A DNA stretch of 64,000 bases from positions 1 to 64,000 of the forward strand of contig NZ_PQSQ01000010.1 of the NCBI RefSeq assembly GCF_002920575.1, written 5' to 3'. The position numbers were made by a program, and so were the translations under genes. This DNA comes from Streptomyces sp. Ru73. Lineage in GTDB: Bacteria; Actinomycetota; Actinomycetes; Streptomycetales; Streptomycetaceae. Shown here in pieces: positions 45,512 to 53,112 of this stretch. The notes beneath the pieces were generated by a model. That model made no database searches. It worked only from the letters and a program-made list of their open reading frames with translations, and was not told where the DNA came from. Positions within the stretch are counted from its first letter, which is position 1; every line of letters begins with the position of its first letter.

Positions 45512-45970
45512 ATGGCCACCGTCGAACTTCGTTTCAGCGCCCTTCCCGAGCACGTCCGGACCGCGCGTCTGGTCGCGGCCGCCGTGGCGCGGCGGGCCGG
45601 GGTGGACGAGGCGGTGCTCGACGAGGTGCGCCTCGCCGTCGGTGAGGCGTGCAGCCGCGCCGTGGGACTGCACCGCAGCAATGACGTCACTTCGCCGATC
45701 ACCGTCATGCTGATCGAGGACGAGAAGAAGTTCTCCATCGAGGTCGGCGACGAGGTGCCGGGGGCGACCGCCGGGGCGGCGCCGGGTGTGCCGGGCGTCG
45801 CGGGCGGCGAACCGGACGGTGCGGAGTCCGCGACCACCGACGAGGCCGAGGACGAGATGGGCCTCGCGGTCATCAGCGGTCTGGTCGACGACGTCGAGGT
45901 GTCCTCCAGCGAGACCGGCGGCGTGATCCGGATGAGCTGGCCGACGGTCCCGGACCCCGTCCTGCCGTAG
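45512..45970 (+). CDS. Anti-sigma factor, HATPase-type, partner of BldG
   Basis: A 152-residue RsbW-like protein. The N-box area is LDEVRLAVGEACSRAVGLH, with a Cys-Ser-Arg where typical kinases have an Asn. A Gly/Ala/Glu-rich insert of about 35 residues (from around residue 85) interrupts the fold before MGLAVISGLVDDVEV. The atypical N-box suggests weak or no kinase activity. ATG 45512 is chosen over ATG 45506 because GAGGGGG ends directly at 45506 but 6 nt before 45512. Confidence 0.9.
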   Translation: MATVELRFSALPEHVRTARLVAAAVARRAGVDEAVLDEVRLAVGEACSRAVGLHRSNDVTSPITVMLIEDEKKFSIEVGDEVPGATAGAAPGVPGVAGGEPDGAESATTDEAEDEMGLAVISGLVDDVEVSSSETGGVIRMSWPTVPDPVLP

Positions 45971-46831
45971 CGGCCGCCCCGAAGCCGCCCCGCGGCCGTC
46001 GGCCTGCCGCGGCTGTCGGTCTCGGCCTTACCGCGCCTGCCTGCCGGCCGCTGAGGCGCCGACAGCCTCGCCCGAGGGCCCCGGCGCCCCGCCGGTGCGC
46101 CCCGTCGGACCCGCGCCGCACACCTCCGACGCTCCGAGTCACCTGGTCTCAGCGGCCGTACCCCCGCAGGAACGGCTTCACCGTTCCCTCCGCCGCCGGG
46201 CGACCACGCCCCGGCGAGGCACAGGCGATCGGCCCCCGATCGGCCCCCACCCCCCCCGTACGCCGCCCCCGGCCTTCCCCACCTACGCCCAACCGGGCCG
46301 CGCCCACGCCCAACCGGCCCCAGCCGCGCCCTGGCCGCGTCTCAGTCATGTGGCTCGCCGAGCGCGTTGCACGGGCCCCCGTGCCCTCCTGCCGGTGTCG
46401 TAGCGCCTGCCCGCCGTACGGGCGTGGCCGGGGCCGGGCGCAGGTGTACCGGTGGGCTTACGCCTACGCCTACATGTTCGTACGCGTACGCACACACGGG
46501 CCGTCGCGTCGGCGCCCGGGTCCGGAGCGGAGGCAGCGGCTCCGCCGCGCGCCCCGTGCGGGCTGCCCGAAAAGGATCTCGCGCGCCTCTCTGAGCAGCG
46601 GCGTTCAATAGGACAGCGAGATCATCCTGACGCGGTCAGCGAATTTGCTGCATTCCGTCGTCCGGGCGAATTTCTGCGGCGCTCACCTATTGATCTTCGC
46701 GGCTGCAGGCGAATTCCCTTTGACGCGTACTGTTTTGATCTAGTGCGGCTCCCTACAATCCGTCCACATCTTTGCTCAGGACGCCTGAGCGTGCATTCGC
46801 GCGCCCATGTGCCAAACGTCAAGGAGGACGA
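45971..46831. other. Long gap upstream of hppA
   Basis: The 861-bp gap has two parts. Up to about 46600 it is very GC-rich, with C-rich runs and CCTACGCCTACATG-type repeats; no frame has convincing bias. From 46600 it is AT-richer and probably holds the hppA promoter region: TACAAT at 46754-46759 is a good -10 box, with TGTTTT at 46731-46736 as a poor -35, giving a leader of about 65 nt. Confidence 0.45.
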
Positions 46832-49228
46832 ATGGCGGGGCCTTACACCCCTCAGATGCTCGACACCCCCACATACCTGGCCGAGCCATCACTGACGAGC
46901 GGCAACCGCGGCATCGTGCTGGTGATCGCCCTCGTGGCCCTGGCGGCGCTCGCCGTCGCGGCCGTGCTGGTACGGCAAGTGCTCGCGGCCGGCGAGGGCA
47001 CCGACAGTATGAAGAAGATCGCCGCTGCCGTGCAGGAAGGCGCCAATGCCTATCTCGCACGGCAGTTGCGCACCCTCGGCGTATTCGCCGTCGTGGTGTT
47101 CTTCCTGCTCATGCTGCTGCCCGCGGACAACTGGACGCAGCGCATCGGCCGCAGCGCGTTCTTCTTGATCGGCGCGGCATTCTCCGCGGCCACCGGCTAT
47201 ATCGGCATGTGGCTCGCGGTGCGCAGCAATGTGCGAGTCGCCGCGGCGGCGCGGGAAGCCACTCCCGCCGAAGGGGACACGGCCGCCCGTGATCTGACGG
47301 CCGTCTCGCACAAGGCGATGAAGATCGCTTTCCGCACGGGCGGGGTCGTCGGCATGTTCACGGTGGGCCTCGGCCTGCTGGGCGCGTCCTGTGTCGTCCT
47401 CGTGTACGCGGTCGACGCGCCGAAGGTACTGGAGGGCTTCGGCCTCGGTGCGGCGCTGATCGCCATGTTCATGCGAGTCGGCGGCGGCATCTTCACCAAG
47501 GCCGCGGACGTCGGCGCCGACCTGGTCGGCAAGGTCGAGCAGGGCATCCCCGAGGACGACCCGCGCAACGCCGCGACCATCGCGGACAACGTGGGCGACA
47601 ACGTCGGCGACTGCGCCGGCATGGCGGCCGACCTGTTCGAGTCGTACGCGGTCACCCTGGTCGCCGCGCTGATCCTGGGCATGGCCGCCTTCGGTGACTC
47701 GGGGCTCGCCTTCCCGCTGCTCGTCCCGGCCATCGGCGTGATCACGGCGATGATCGGCATCTTCGTCGTGGCGCCCCGGCGCTCCGACCGCAGCGGCATG
47801 ACCGCCATCAACCGCGGCTTCTTCATCTCCGCGGGCATCTCGCTGGTCCTGGTGGCCGTCGCGGCCTTCACGTACCTGCCGTCCACCTACGCGGGCCTGA
47901 CCGGCGTCAGCGACGACGCGATCGCCGGCCGGGCGGGCGACCCGCGCATCCTGGCCCTGGTCGCGGTCGCCATCGGCATCGTGCTCGCCGCGCTCATCCA
48001 GCAGCTGACCGGTTACTTCACCGAGACCAGCCGGCGGCCCGTACGGGACATCGGCAAGACCTCGCTGACCGGCCCCGCGACCGTCGTGCTCTCCGGCATC
48101 TCCATCGGCCTGGAGTCGGCGGTCTACTCGGCCGTGCTGATCGGCCTAGCCGTGTACGGCGCGTTCCTGCTGGGCGGCGCGTCCATCATGCTGGCGCTGT
48201 TCGCGGTGGCGCTGGCCGGTACGGGCCTGCTGACCACGGTCGGCGTCATCGTCGCCATGGACACCTTCGGGCCGGTCTCCGACAACGCGCAGGGCATCGC
48301 CGAGATGTCCGGTGACGTCGAGGGCGACGGCGCGCAGGTGCTCACCGACCTGGACGCCGTGGGCAACACCACCAAGGCCATCACCAAGGGCATCGCCATC
48401 GCCACGGCGGTGCTCGCGGCGGCCGCGCTGTTCGGTTCGTACCGGGACGCGATCGCCACGGCCGTACGGGACGTGGGCGACGCGGCGAAGGGCATGGGCC
48501 TGAGCCTGGACATCTCGCAGCCGAACAACCTGGTCGGCCTCGTCCTGGGCGCCGCGGTGGTCTTCCTCTTCTCCGGACTGGCCATCAATGCCGTGTCCCG
48601 CTCGGCGGGTTCGGTGGTCTTCGAGGTCCGCCGGCAGTTCCGGGAGAAGCCCGGGATCATGGACGGCACCGAGAAGCCGGAGTACGGACGGGTCGTCGAC
48701 ATCTGCACCAAGGACGCGCTCCGCGAGCTGGCCACCCCCGGCCTGCTGGCGGTGCTCACGCCCATCCTGGTCGGCTTCTCGCTCGGCGTCGGCGCGCTCG
48801 GCTCCTTCCTGGCCGGCGCGATCGGCACCGGCACCCTGATGGCGGTGTTCCTCGCCAACTCCGGTGGTGCCTGGGACAACGCCAAGAAGCTGGTGGAGGA
48901 CGGCCACCACGGCGGCAAGGGCAGTGAGGCGCACGCGGCCACTGTCATCGGTGACACCGTGGGCGACCCGTTCAAGGACACCGCGGGCCCCGCGATCAAC
49001 CCGCTGCTGAAGGTGATGAACCTGGTGGCGCTGCTCATCGCGCCTGCCGTGGTCAAGTTCAGCTACGGCAACGACGCGAACGTCGGCGTACGGATCGTGG
49101 CGGCGGTCATCGCGCTGATCATCATCGTGGGCGCGGTGTACCTCTCCAAGCGCCGCGGCATCGCCGTGGGTGACGAAGACAACTCGGGAAAGGTCGCTCA
49201 GACGGCCGACCCGGCGGTCGTTTCCTGA
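46832..49228 (+). CDS. hppA: Proton-translocating inorganic pyrophosphatase
   Basis: A 798-residue integral membrane pyrophosphatase with about 16 membrane helices. It hydrolyses pyrophosphate and pumps protons outward. Catalytic motifs are GADLVGKVE (the DxxxKxE form) and DNVGDNVGDCAGMAADLFE early, and SGGAWDNAKK plus GDTVGDPFKDTAGP late. GNTTKAITKG has Lys at the position that separates K+-independent from K+-dependent enzymes, so it should be K+-independent. The start is fixed by AAGGAGG 4 nt before ATG 46832. Confidence 0.97.
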   Translation: MAGPYTPQMLDTPTYLAEPSLTSGNRGIVLVIALVALAALAVAAVLVRQVLAAGEGTDSMKKIAAAVQEGANAYLARQLRTLGVFAVVVFFLLMLLPADNWTQRIGRSAFFLIGAAFSAATGYIGMWLAVRSNVRVAAAAREATPAEGDTAARDLTAVSHKAMKIAFRTGGVVGMFTVGLGLLGASCVVLVYAVDAPKVLEGFGLGAALIAMFMRVGGGIFTKAADVGADLVGKVEQGIPEDDPRNAATIADNVGDNVGDCAGMAADLFESYAVTLVAALILGMAAFGDSGLAFPLLVPAIGVITAMIGIFVVAPRRSDRSGMTAINRGFFISAGISLVLVAVAAFTYLPSTYAGLTGVSDDAIAGRAGDPRILALVAVAIGIVLAALIQQLTGYFTETSRRPVRDIGKTSLTGPATVVLSGISIGLESAVYSAVLIGLAVYGAFLLGGASIMLALFAVALAGTGLLTTVGVIVAMDTFGPVSDNAQGIAEMSGDVEGDGAQVLTDLDAVGNTTKAITKGIAIATAVLAAAALFGSYRDAIATAVRDVGDAAKGMGLSLDISQPNNLVGLVLGAAVVFLFSGLAINAVSRSAGSVVFEVRRQFREKPGIMDGTEKPEYGRVVDICTKDALRELATPGLLAVLTPILVGFSLGVGALGSFLAGAIGTGTLMAVFLANSGGAWDNAKKLVEDGHHGGKGSEAHAATVIGDTVGDPFKDTAGPAINPLLKVMNLVALLIAPAVVKFSYGNDANVGVRIVAAVIALIIIVGAVYLSKRRGIAVGDEDNSGKVAQTADPAVVS

Positions 49229-49251
49229 CGGGCCGCTGAGAAATCCGCTCA

Positions 49252-49298
49252 ACGGGCGGGTGGGCGAGGCGTTTTGCGTGCCTCGTCCACCCGCCCGT
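49252..49298 (+). terminator. Terminator after hppA
   Basis: A 19-bp stem with a single G-T wobble (ACGGGCGGGTGGGCGAGGC) surrounds a loop with TTTT. It is the strongest simple hairpin in this part of the window and starts 23 nt after the stop. Confidence 0.88.
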
Positions 49299-49442
49299 AC
49301 GTCTGCCGGAAGCGAGAGGTATCGGTCACCGTCCCTTGGTGCAAATGGCTTCAATGCGGGTCGTACGGGATGCTCGTCTCATGGTCAAAGCCCTTTGGGC
49401 GTGTATGTTCCGGGGCCGAGAGCCATGGAAGGGACCAATCCG

Positions 49443-50015
49443 GTGAACAAGAAGCTTGTGGCTGCACTGTCCGGCGGTGCGGCACTGGTGCTCGCGCTGA
49501 CCGGCTGCAGCGACGACAGCAACAAGAAGCTCAATGACTGGGCCAAGCGTTTCTGCGACCCCGCGCAGGCTCAGTTCAAGCAGATCCAGGACGCCAACGC
49601 GTCGATGCAGACCGCGGACGACGGCACCACCGACTCCAAGAAGGTCCAGCAGACCGACTCCCAGGCGTTCCAGAAGATCTCGGACGCCTACGGCTCGCTG
49701 GCCAAGTCGCTGGACAAGGCGGGGGCTCCCCCGGTCGAGGGCGGCAGCGCCGACAAGAAGAACGCCGTCAAGGAGCTGAAGGGGCTCTCCGCGGGCTACG
49801 CGGACCTCAAGAAGCAGGTCGACGGGCTCGACACCAAGGACAAGCAGAAGTTCGCCGACGGGCTGCGCTCGCTGTCGGACGGCATCAACAAGCTCAACAA
49901 GAAGAGCGAGGCGGCCTTCAAGAAGCTGGAGTCCGGCGACGTCGGCAAGGCGATGGCCGGTCAGAAGGGCTGCCAGACGCAGAAGGCGTCCGCCTCGCCG
50001 CAGAAGAGCTCCTGA
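49443..50015 (+). CDS. Small secreted lipoprotein
   Basis: A 190-residue protein. The signal peptide (NKKLVAALSGGAALVLALTGC) ends in the lipobox LTGC. The rest is Lys/Asp/Ala/Ser-rich and helical, with repeated ADLKKQVDGL and INKLNKKSEAAFKKLESGD segments that suggest a coiled coil. The family occurs in Streptomyces as a small secreted protein with no known function. GTG 49443 is chosen: AAGGGA lies 8 nt upstream; an in-frame ATG six codons earlier lacks a ribosome site. Confidence 0.85.
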   Translation: MNKKLVAALSGGAALVLALTGCSDDSNKKLNDWAKRFCDPAQAQFKQIQDANASMQTADDGTTDSKKVQQTDSQAFQKISDAYGSLAKSLDKAGAPPVEGGSADKKNAVKELKGLSAGYADLKKQVDGLDTKDKQKFADGLRSLSDGINKLNKKSEAAFKKLESGDVGKAMAGQKGCQTQKASASPQKSS

Positions 50016-50133
50016 CCGCGGCCGCTCGCACGCGGCGCCGGCCCGGCCCCGGCGGCTCGTCCGTACGGGACCGGCCGGGGCGCCGCCGTCGTGCCGGTGG
50101 TTCGCCGTCGGCGGTTGCCCTGACAATGGGGGC

Positions 50134-51732
50134 GTGAGTACGCACCTCCCCGTCGCAGACGACCGAGACCCCGAGTCCGCCGCCCGCACCGCCCGGCTGC
50201 GGGAGGCGCTGCTGGCCGCCGGCTTCACCGCCGACGGCCTGCTGGAACTGCTGGGCGCCACCGCCTACGCCGCGCTGGCCCGCAGCGAGACCGTGCCGGC
50301 CCTGCGCGCCACCAGAAGCGACGGCCCGCTCGCGGCCCTGGTGCGGCTCTTCCTGCTCCAGCAGCCGGTCGCGGCAGCGCGCGCGGGCGAAGCGCTGCCC
50401 CTGGACGACTGCCTGGCCGACGGCTGGCTCGTCCGGGACGGCGACGAGGTGCGCGCGACCGTGGACGTGCGCCCGTACGGCGGTCCCGAGGGCCAGGACT
50501 GGTGGATCGTCTCCGACCTGGGCTGCGCGGTCGGCGGCGCCGGCGGCATCGGCCGCGGCCCGGCCGACGTGGACCGCTCCCAGCTGGTCCTCGGCGTCGG
50601 CGGCGCCTCCACCACCCTCGCGGGGCTCATGCTGCGCCCCCAGGCCGGCGCCCCGGCCGCCGGGCCGCACTTCGACTCCGTCCTCGACCTCGGCACGGGC
50701 TCCGGTGTGCAGGCCCTGCACGCCGCCGAGTACGCCACCCGGGTCACCGCGACGGACGTGAACCCGCGGGCGCTGCGCATCGCGGCCCTCACCCTCGCGC
50801 TCTCCGGGGCCCAGGCCGCCGATCTGCGGCAGGGCTCGCTGTTCGAGCCGGTGGGCGACGAGACGTACGACCTGATCGTCTCCAACCCGCCCTTCGTGAT
50901 CTCGCCGGGCGCCCGGCTCACCTACCGCGACGGCGGCATGGGCGGCGACGACCTGTGCCGCACGCTGGTGCAGCAGGCCGCCGGCCATTTGAACGACGGC
51001 GGCTACTGCCAGCTGCTCGCGAACTGGCAGCACGTCGAGGGCGAGGACTGGAAGGACCGGGTGCGCGCCTGGGTGCCGCGCGGCTGCGACGCCTGGATCG
51101 TGCAGCGCGAGGTGCAGGACGTCACCCAGTACGCCGAGCTGTGGCTGCGGGACGCCGGCGACCACCGCGCGGGCCCCGAGGAGTACGCCGCGCGGTACGA
51201 GGCGTGGCTGGATGAGTTCGAGGCGCGCAAGACCAGGGCCGTCGGCTTCGGGTGGATCACGCTGCGCAAGTCCGGCGCCGACGATCCCTCGATCACCATC
51301 GAGGAGTGGCCGCACGCCGTCGAGCAGCCGCTCGGCCCCGCCGTGCTCGGCCACTTCGCGCGCCAGGACTACCTGCGCGAGACGGACGACGCCGCGCTGC
51401 TGGCCGGACGGTTCAAGCTCGCCCCCGAGGTCGTGCAGGAGCAGGTCGGGCTGCCGGGCGCCGAGGACCCCGAGCACGTGGTGCTCCGTCAGAACCGGGG
51501 CATGCGGCGGGCCACGAAGGTCGACACGGTCGGCGCGGGCTTCGCCGGGGTGTGCGACGGCACGCTGCCCGCCGGACGCATCCTGGACGCCATCGCCCAA
51601 CTCGTCGGCGAGGACCCCGTGATGCTGCGGGACCGCACGCCGGAGGCGATCCGGATGCTGGTCGAGCAGGGCTTCCTGGACCCGGTCGGCGGGGCGCCGG
51701 AGGCGGACGCGGACGCGACGACGGAGGGCTGA
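50134..51732 (+). CDS. Class I SAM-dependent methyltransferase
   Basis: A 532-residue methyltransferase. An N-terminal helical domain (to about 170) is followed by the Rossmann core: motif I VLDLGTGSGVQALHAAE, then TATDVNPRALRIA, and the catalytic NPPF in DLIVSNPPFV. NPPF-type enzymes such as HemK, RlmG and TrmN6 methylate exocyclic or amide nitrogens, so an RNA or protein amino group is likely. A C-terminal winged-helix-like part follows. The gene stands between hppA and topA, as in S. coelicolor. The GTG at 50134 has no ribosome site but GACAAT lies 6 nt upstream, which is again a short-leader pattern. Confidence 0.9.
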   Translation: MSTHLPVADDRDPESAARTARLREALLAAGFTADGLLELLGATAYAALARSETVPALRATRSDGPLAALVRLFLLQQPVAAARAGEALPLDDCLADGWLVRDGDEVRATVDVRPYGGPEGQDWWIVSDLGCAVGGAGGIGRGPADVDRSQLVLGVGGASTTLAGLMLRPQAGAPAAGPHFDSVLDLGTGSGVQALHAAEYATRVTATDVNPRALRIAALTLALSGAQAADLRQGSLFEPVGDETYDLIVSNPPFVISPGARLTYRDGGMGGDDLCRTLVQQAAGHLNDGGYCQLLANWQHVEGEDWKDRVRAWVPRGCDAWIVQREVQDVTQYAELWLRDAGDHRAGPEEYAARYEAWLDEFEARKTRAVGFGWITLRKSGADDPSITIEEWPHAVEQPLGPAVLGHFARQDYLRETDDAALLAGRFKLAPEVVQEQVGLPGAEDPEHVVLRQNRGMRRATKVDTVGAGFAGVCDGTLPAGRILDAIAQLVGEDPVMLRDRTPEAIRMLVEQGFLDPVGGAPEADADATTEG

Positions 51733-51897
51733 GGACGCGGGGCCCGTACGGAGCACGCGGGTACGGGCCCTCAGTGACGCGGCGCGTGGGCGGTGTGGAG
51801 CGCCCGCGCAGACCGTGGGGAGCCCGTACGGGGGAGCGGGCGCGCGCGTTCACCCGCTGTTCGCCCGAGGGTCGCGGGGGAGTGCCAGGCTGCCCGT

Positions 51898-52095
51898 ATG
51901 GAACGTGGACCCGCGCTGTTCTCCGGTGCCGCCTTCGCGCTCTTCGGCGGCGGACTGCTGCTCTGGCTGGCGGCGCGCGTCAGTCACCGCGCGCCGGTCG
52001 CCCACGGCGTGAGCCGCCCGCTCGCGGTGACCATGACCGCGCTCTTCGGCACGCTGTTCCTGGCGGCCGGCGGCTGGCTCCTCACCACCGCCTGA
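51898..52095 (+). CDS. Small membrane protein
   Basis: A 65-residue protein with two hydrophobic helices (about residues 7-27 and 43-63) joined by a short basic loop, SHRAPVAHGVSRP. It has good third-position GC bias. There is no known motif. It converges on the DUF2752 gene across 41 bp. Confidence 0.7.
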   Translation: MERGPALFSGAAFALFGGGLLLWLAARVSHRAPVAHGVSRPLAVTMTALFGTLFLAAGGWLLTTA

Positions 52096-52136
52096 CGGCC
52101 GGGCCCGGCACCCGACGGCGGGGCGCGCGGAGCCGG

Positions 52137-52640
52137 TCAGCCCACCACGTTCCGTACGACGCCCCAGACGAGCGCGGTGGCCAGCACCGCGGCGAGCGTG
52201 CGCGGCGTGGGCCGGACACGGTACCGGCGTCCCCGCAGCCCTTCGTAGAGCAGCCGCCCGCCCACGTACGCGGCGAGCGGCACTCCGAGGACGAGCAGCG
52301 CGGCGTTGTCGTGGAAGGCCGCGGACAGCTCCCCGTGGAGCAGGTCGTACACCATGCGGGTGCCGCCGCAGGCCGGGCAGAGCAGCCCGGTCATGACGTT
52401 GAAGGGGCAGCGCGGCAGGGCCTGCCCCGGCTGGTGCGGATCGGTGTGCCACAGATAGGCGCAGGCCGCGGCCGTGAGACCGGTCACCGCGAGGGCGACG
52501 CCCAGGGTCGTCCGCCGCACCCGCCGGGCGTCGGCCGGCGCGCCCGGTGCGGCGTACGGCGACGCGCCCGGGACCGGCGCGGACATCGGCGCCGCCGCGG
52601 CCCCTGCCGCACCGGCGTGGCCGCCGTACTCCTCCGCCAT
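52137..52640 (-). CDS. DUF2752 membrane protein
   Basis: A 167-residue protein. The family signature is RCPFNVMTGLLCPACGGTR, which has three cysteines and a GGTR turn, followed by HGELSAAFHDNA. There are three membrane helices, near residues 48-68, 112-132 and 148-165, and an Ala/Gly/Pro-rich cytoplasmic head. The function is unknown; the cysteines may bind metal. ATG 52640 follows GGGGGGC at a fair distance. Confidence 0.87.
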   Translation of the reverse strand: MAEEYGGHAGAAGAAAAPMSAPVPGASPYAAPGAPADARRVRRTTLGVALAVTGLTAAACAYLWHTDPHQPGQALPRCPFNVMTGLLCPACGGTRMVYDLLHGELSAAFHDNAALLVLGVPLAAYVGGRLLYEGLRGRRYRVRPTPRTLAAVLATALVWGVVRNVVG

Positions 52641-53002
52641 GGCCGGTGCCCCCCGAAGACGTATATCTGTGTGACCCGCCACCATCCTGCCAGCCGCCCC
52701 TGCACCGGCCCGGGGAGCCCCGGCGGGGACCGCGGCCCGGCCCCTCCCCGGCGCGGCACGGGGCCGGAAACGGAATATGCCCGGCGCCCCTTCCGTTCCA
52801 GTTCGGGCGGGACGCGCGGAGCCGGATGCGGAGCGTTCCCTTCCGTGCCGGAGCGGTCCGCGACCGCCCCTCGGCGGCCCGCGCCGGGCCTCCCGCGCGG
52901 CGGGTGATCACGGAGCGTGCCGCGGGCGGCGGCGCGAGGTCCGGGCGGCACGAAGGGCTGGACTCGGGTTACCGTTCGAGTGGCGTTGTGGGCTTTTTCC
53001 GT

Positions 53003-53030
53003 TTGACACGGGGGCGGGATGTACCGTCAC
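53003..53030 (+). promoter_or_regulatory. Putative topA promoter
   Basis: A perfect -35 box, TTGACA, at 53003-53008 precedes a poorer -10 area around 53020-53030 (TACCGT is too close; CACACT is better placed). topA promoters in S. coelicolor respond to supercoiling. The remaining 472-bp gap upstream of topA has no gene. Confidence 0.4.
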
Positions 53031-53112
53031 ACTCCGCAGCGTCACCGCAGAGTCGCCCTCGGGAGCACCGTCCCGAGGTACCCCCCAGCGCCGACCGGAG
53101 AGAAGAGCGAAG

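Noticed and set aside
46149..46608. Short frames on both strands in the bldG-hppA gap
   Set aside because: They are Arg/Gly/Pro-rich, overlap each other and show no motif or ribosome site.
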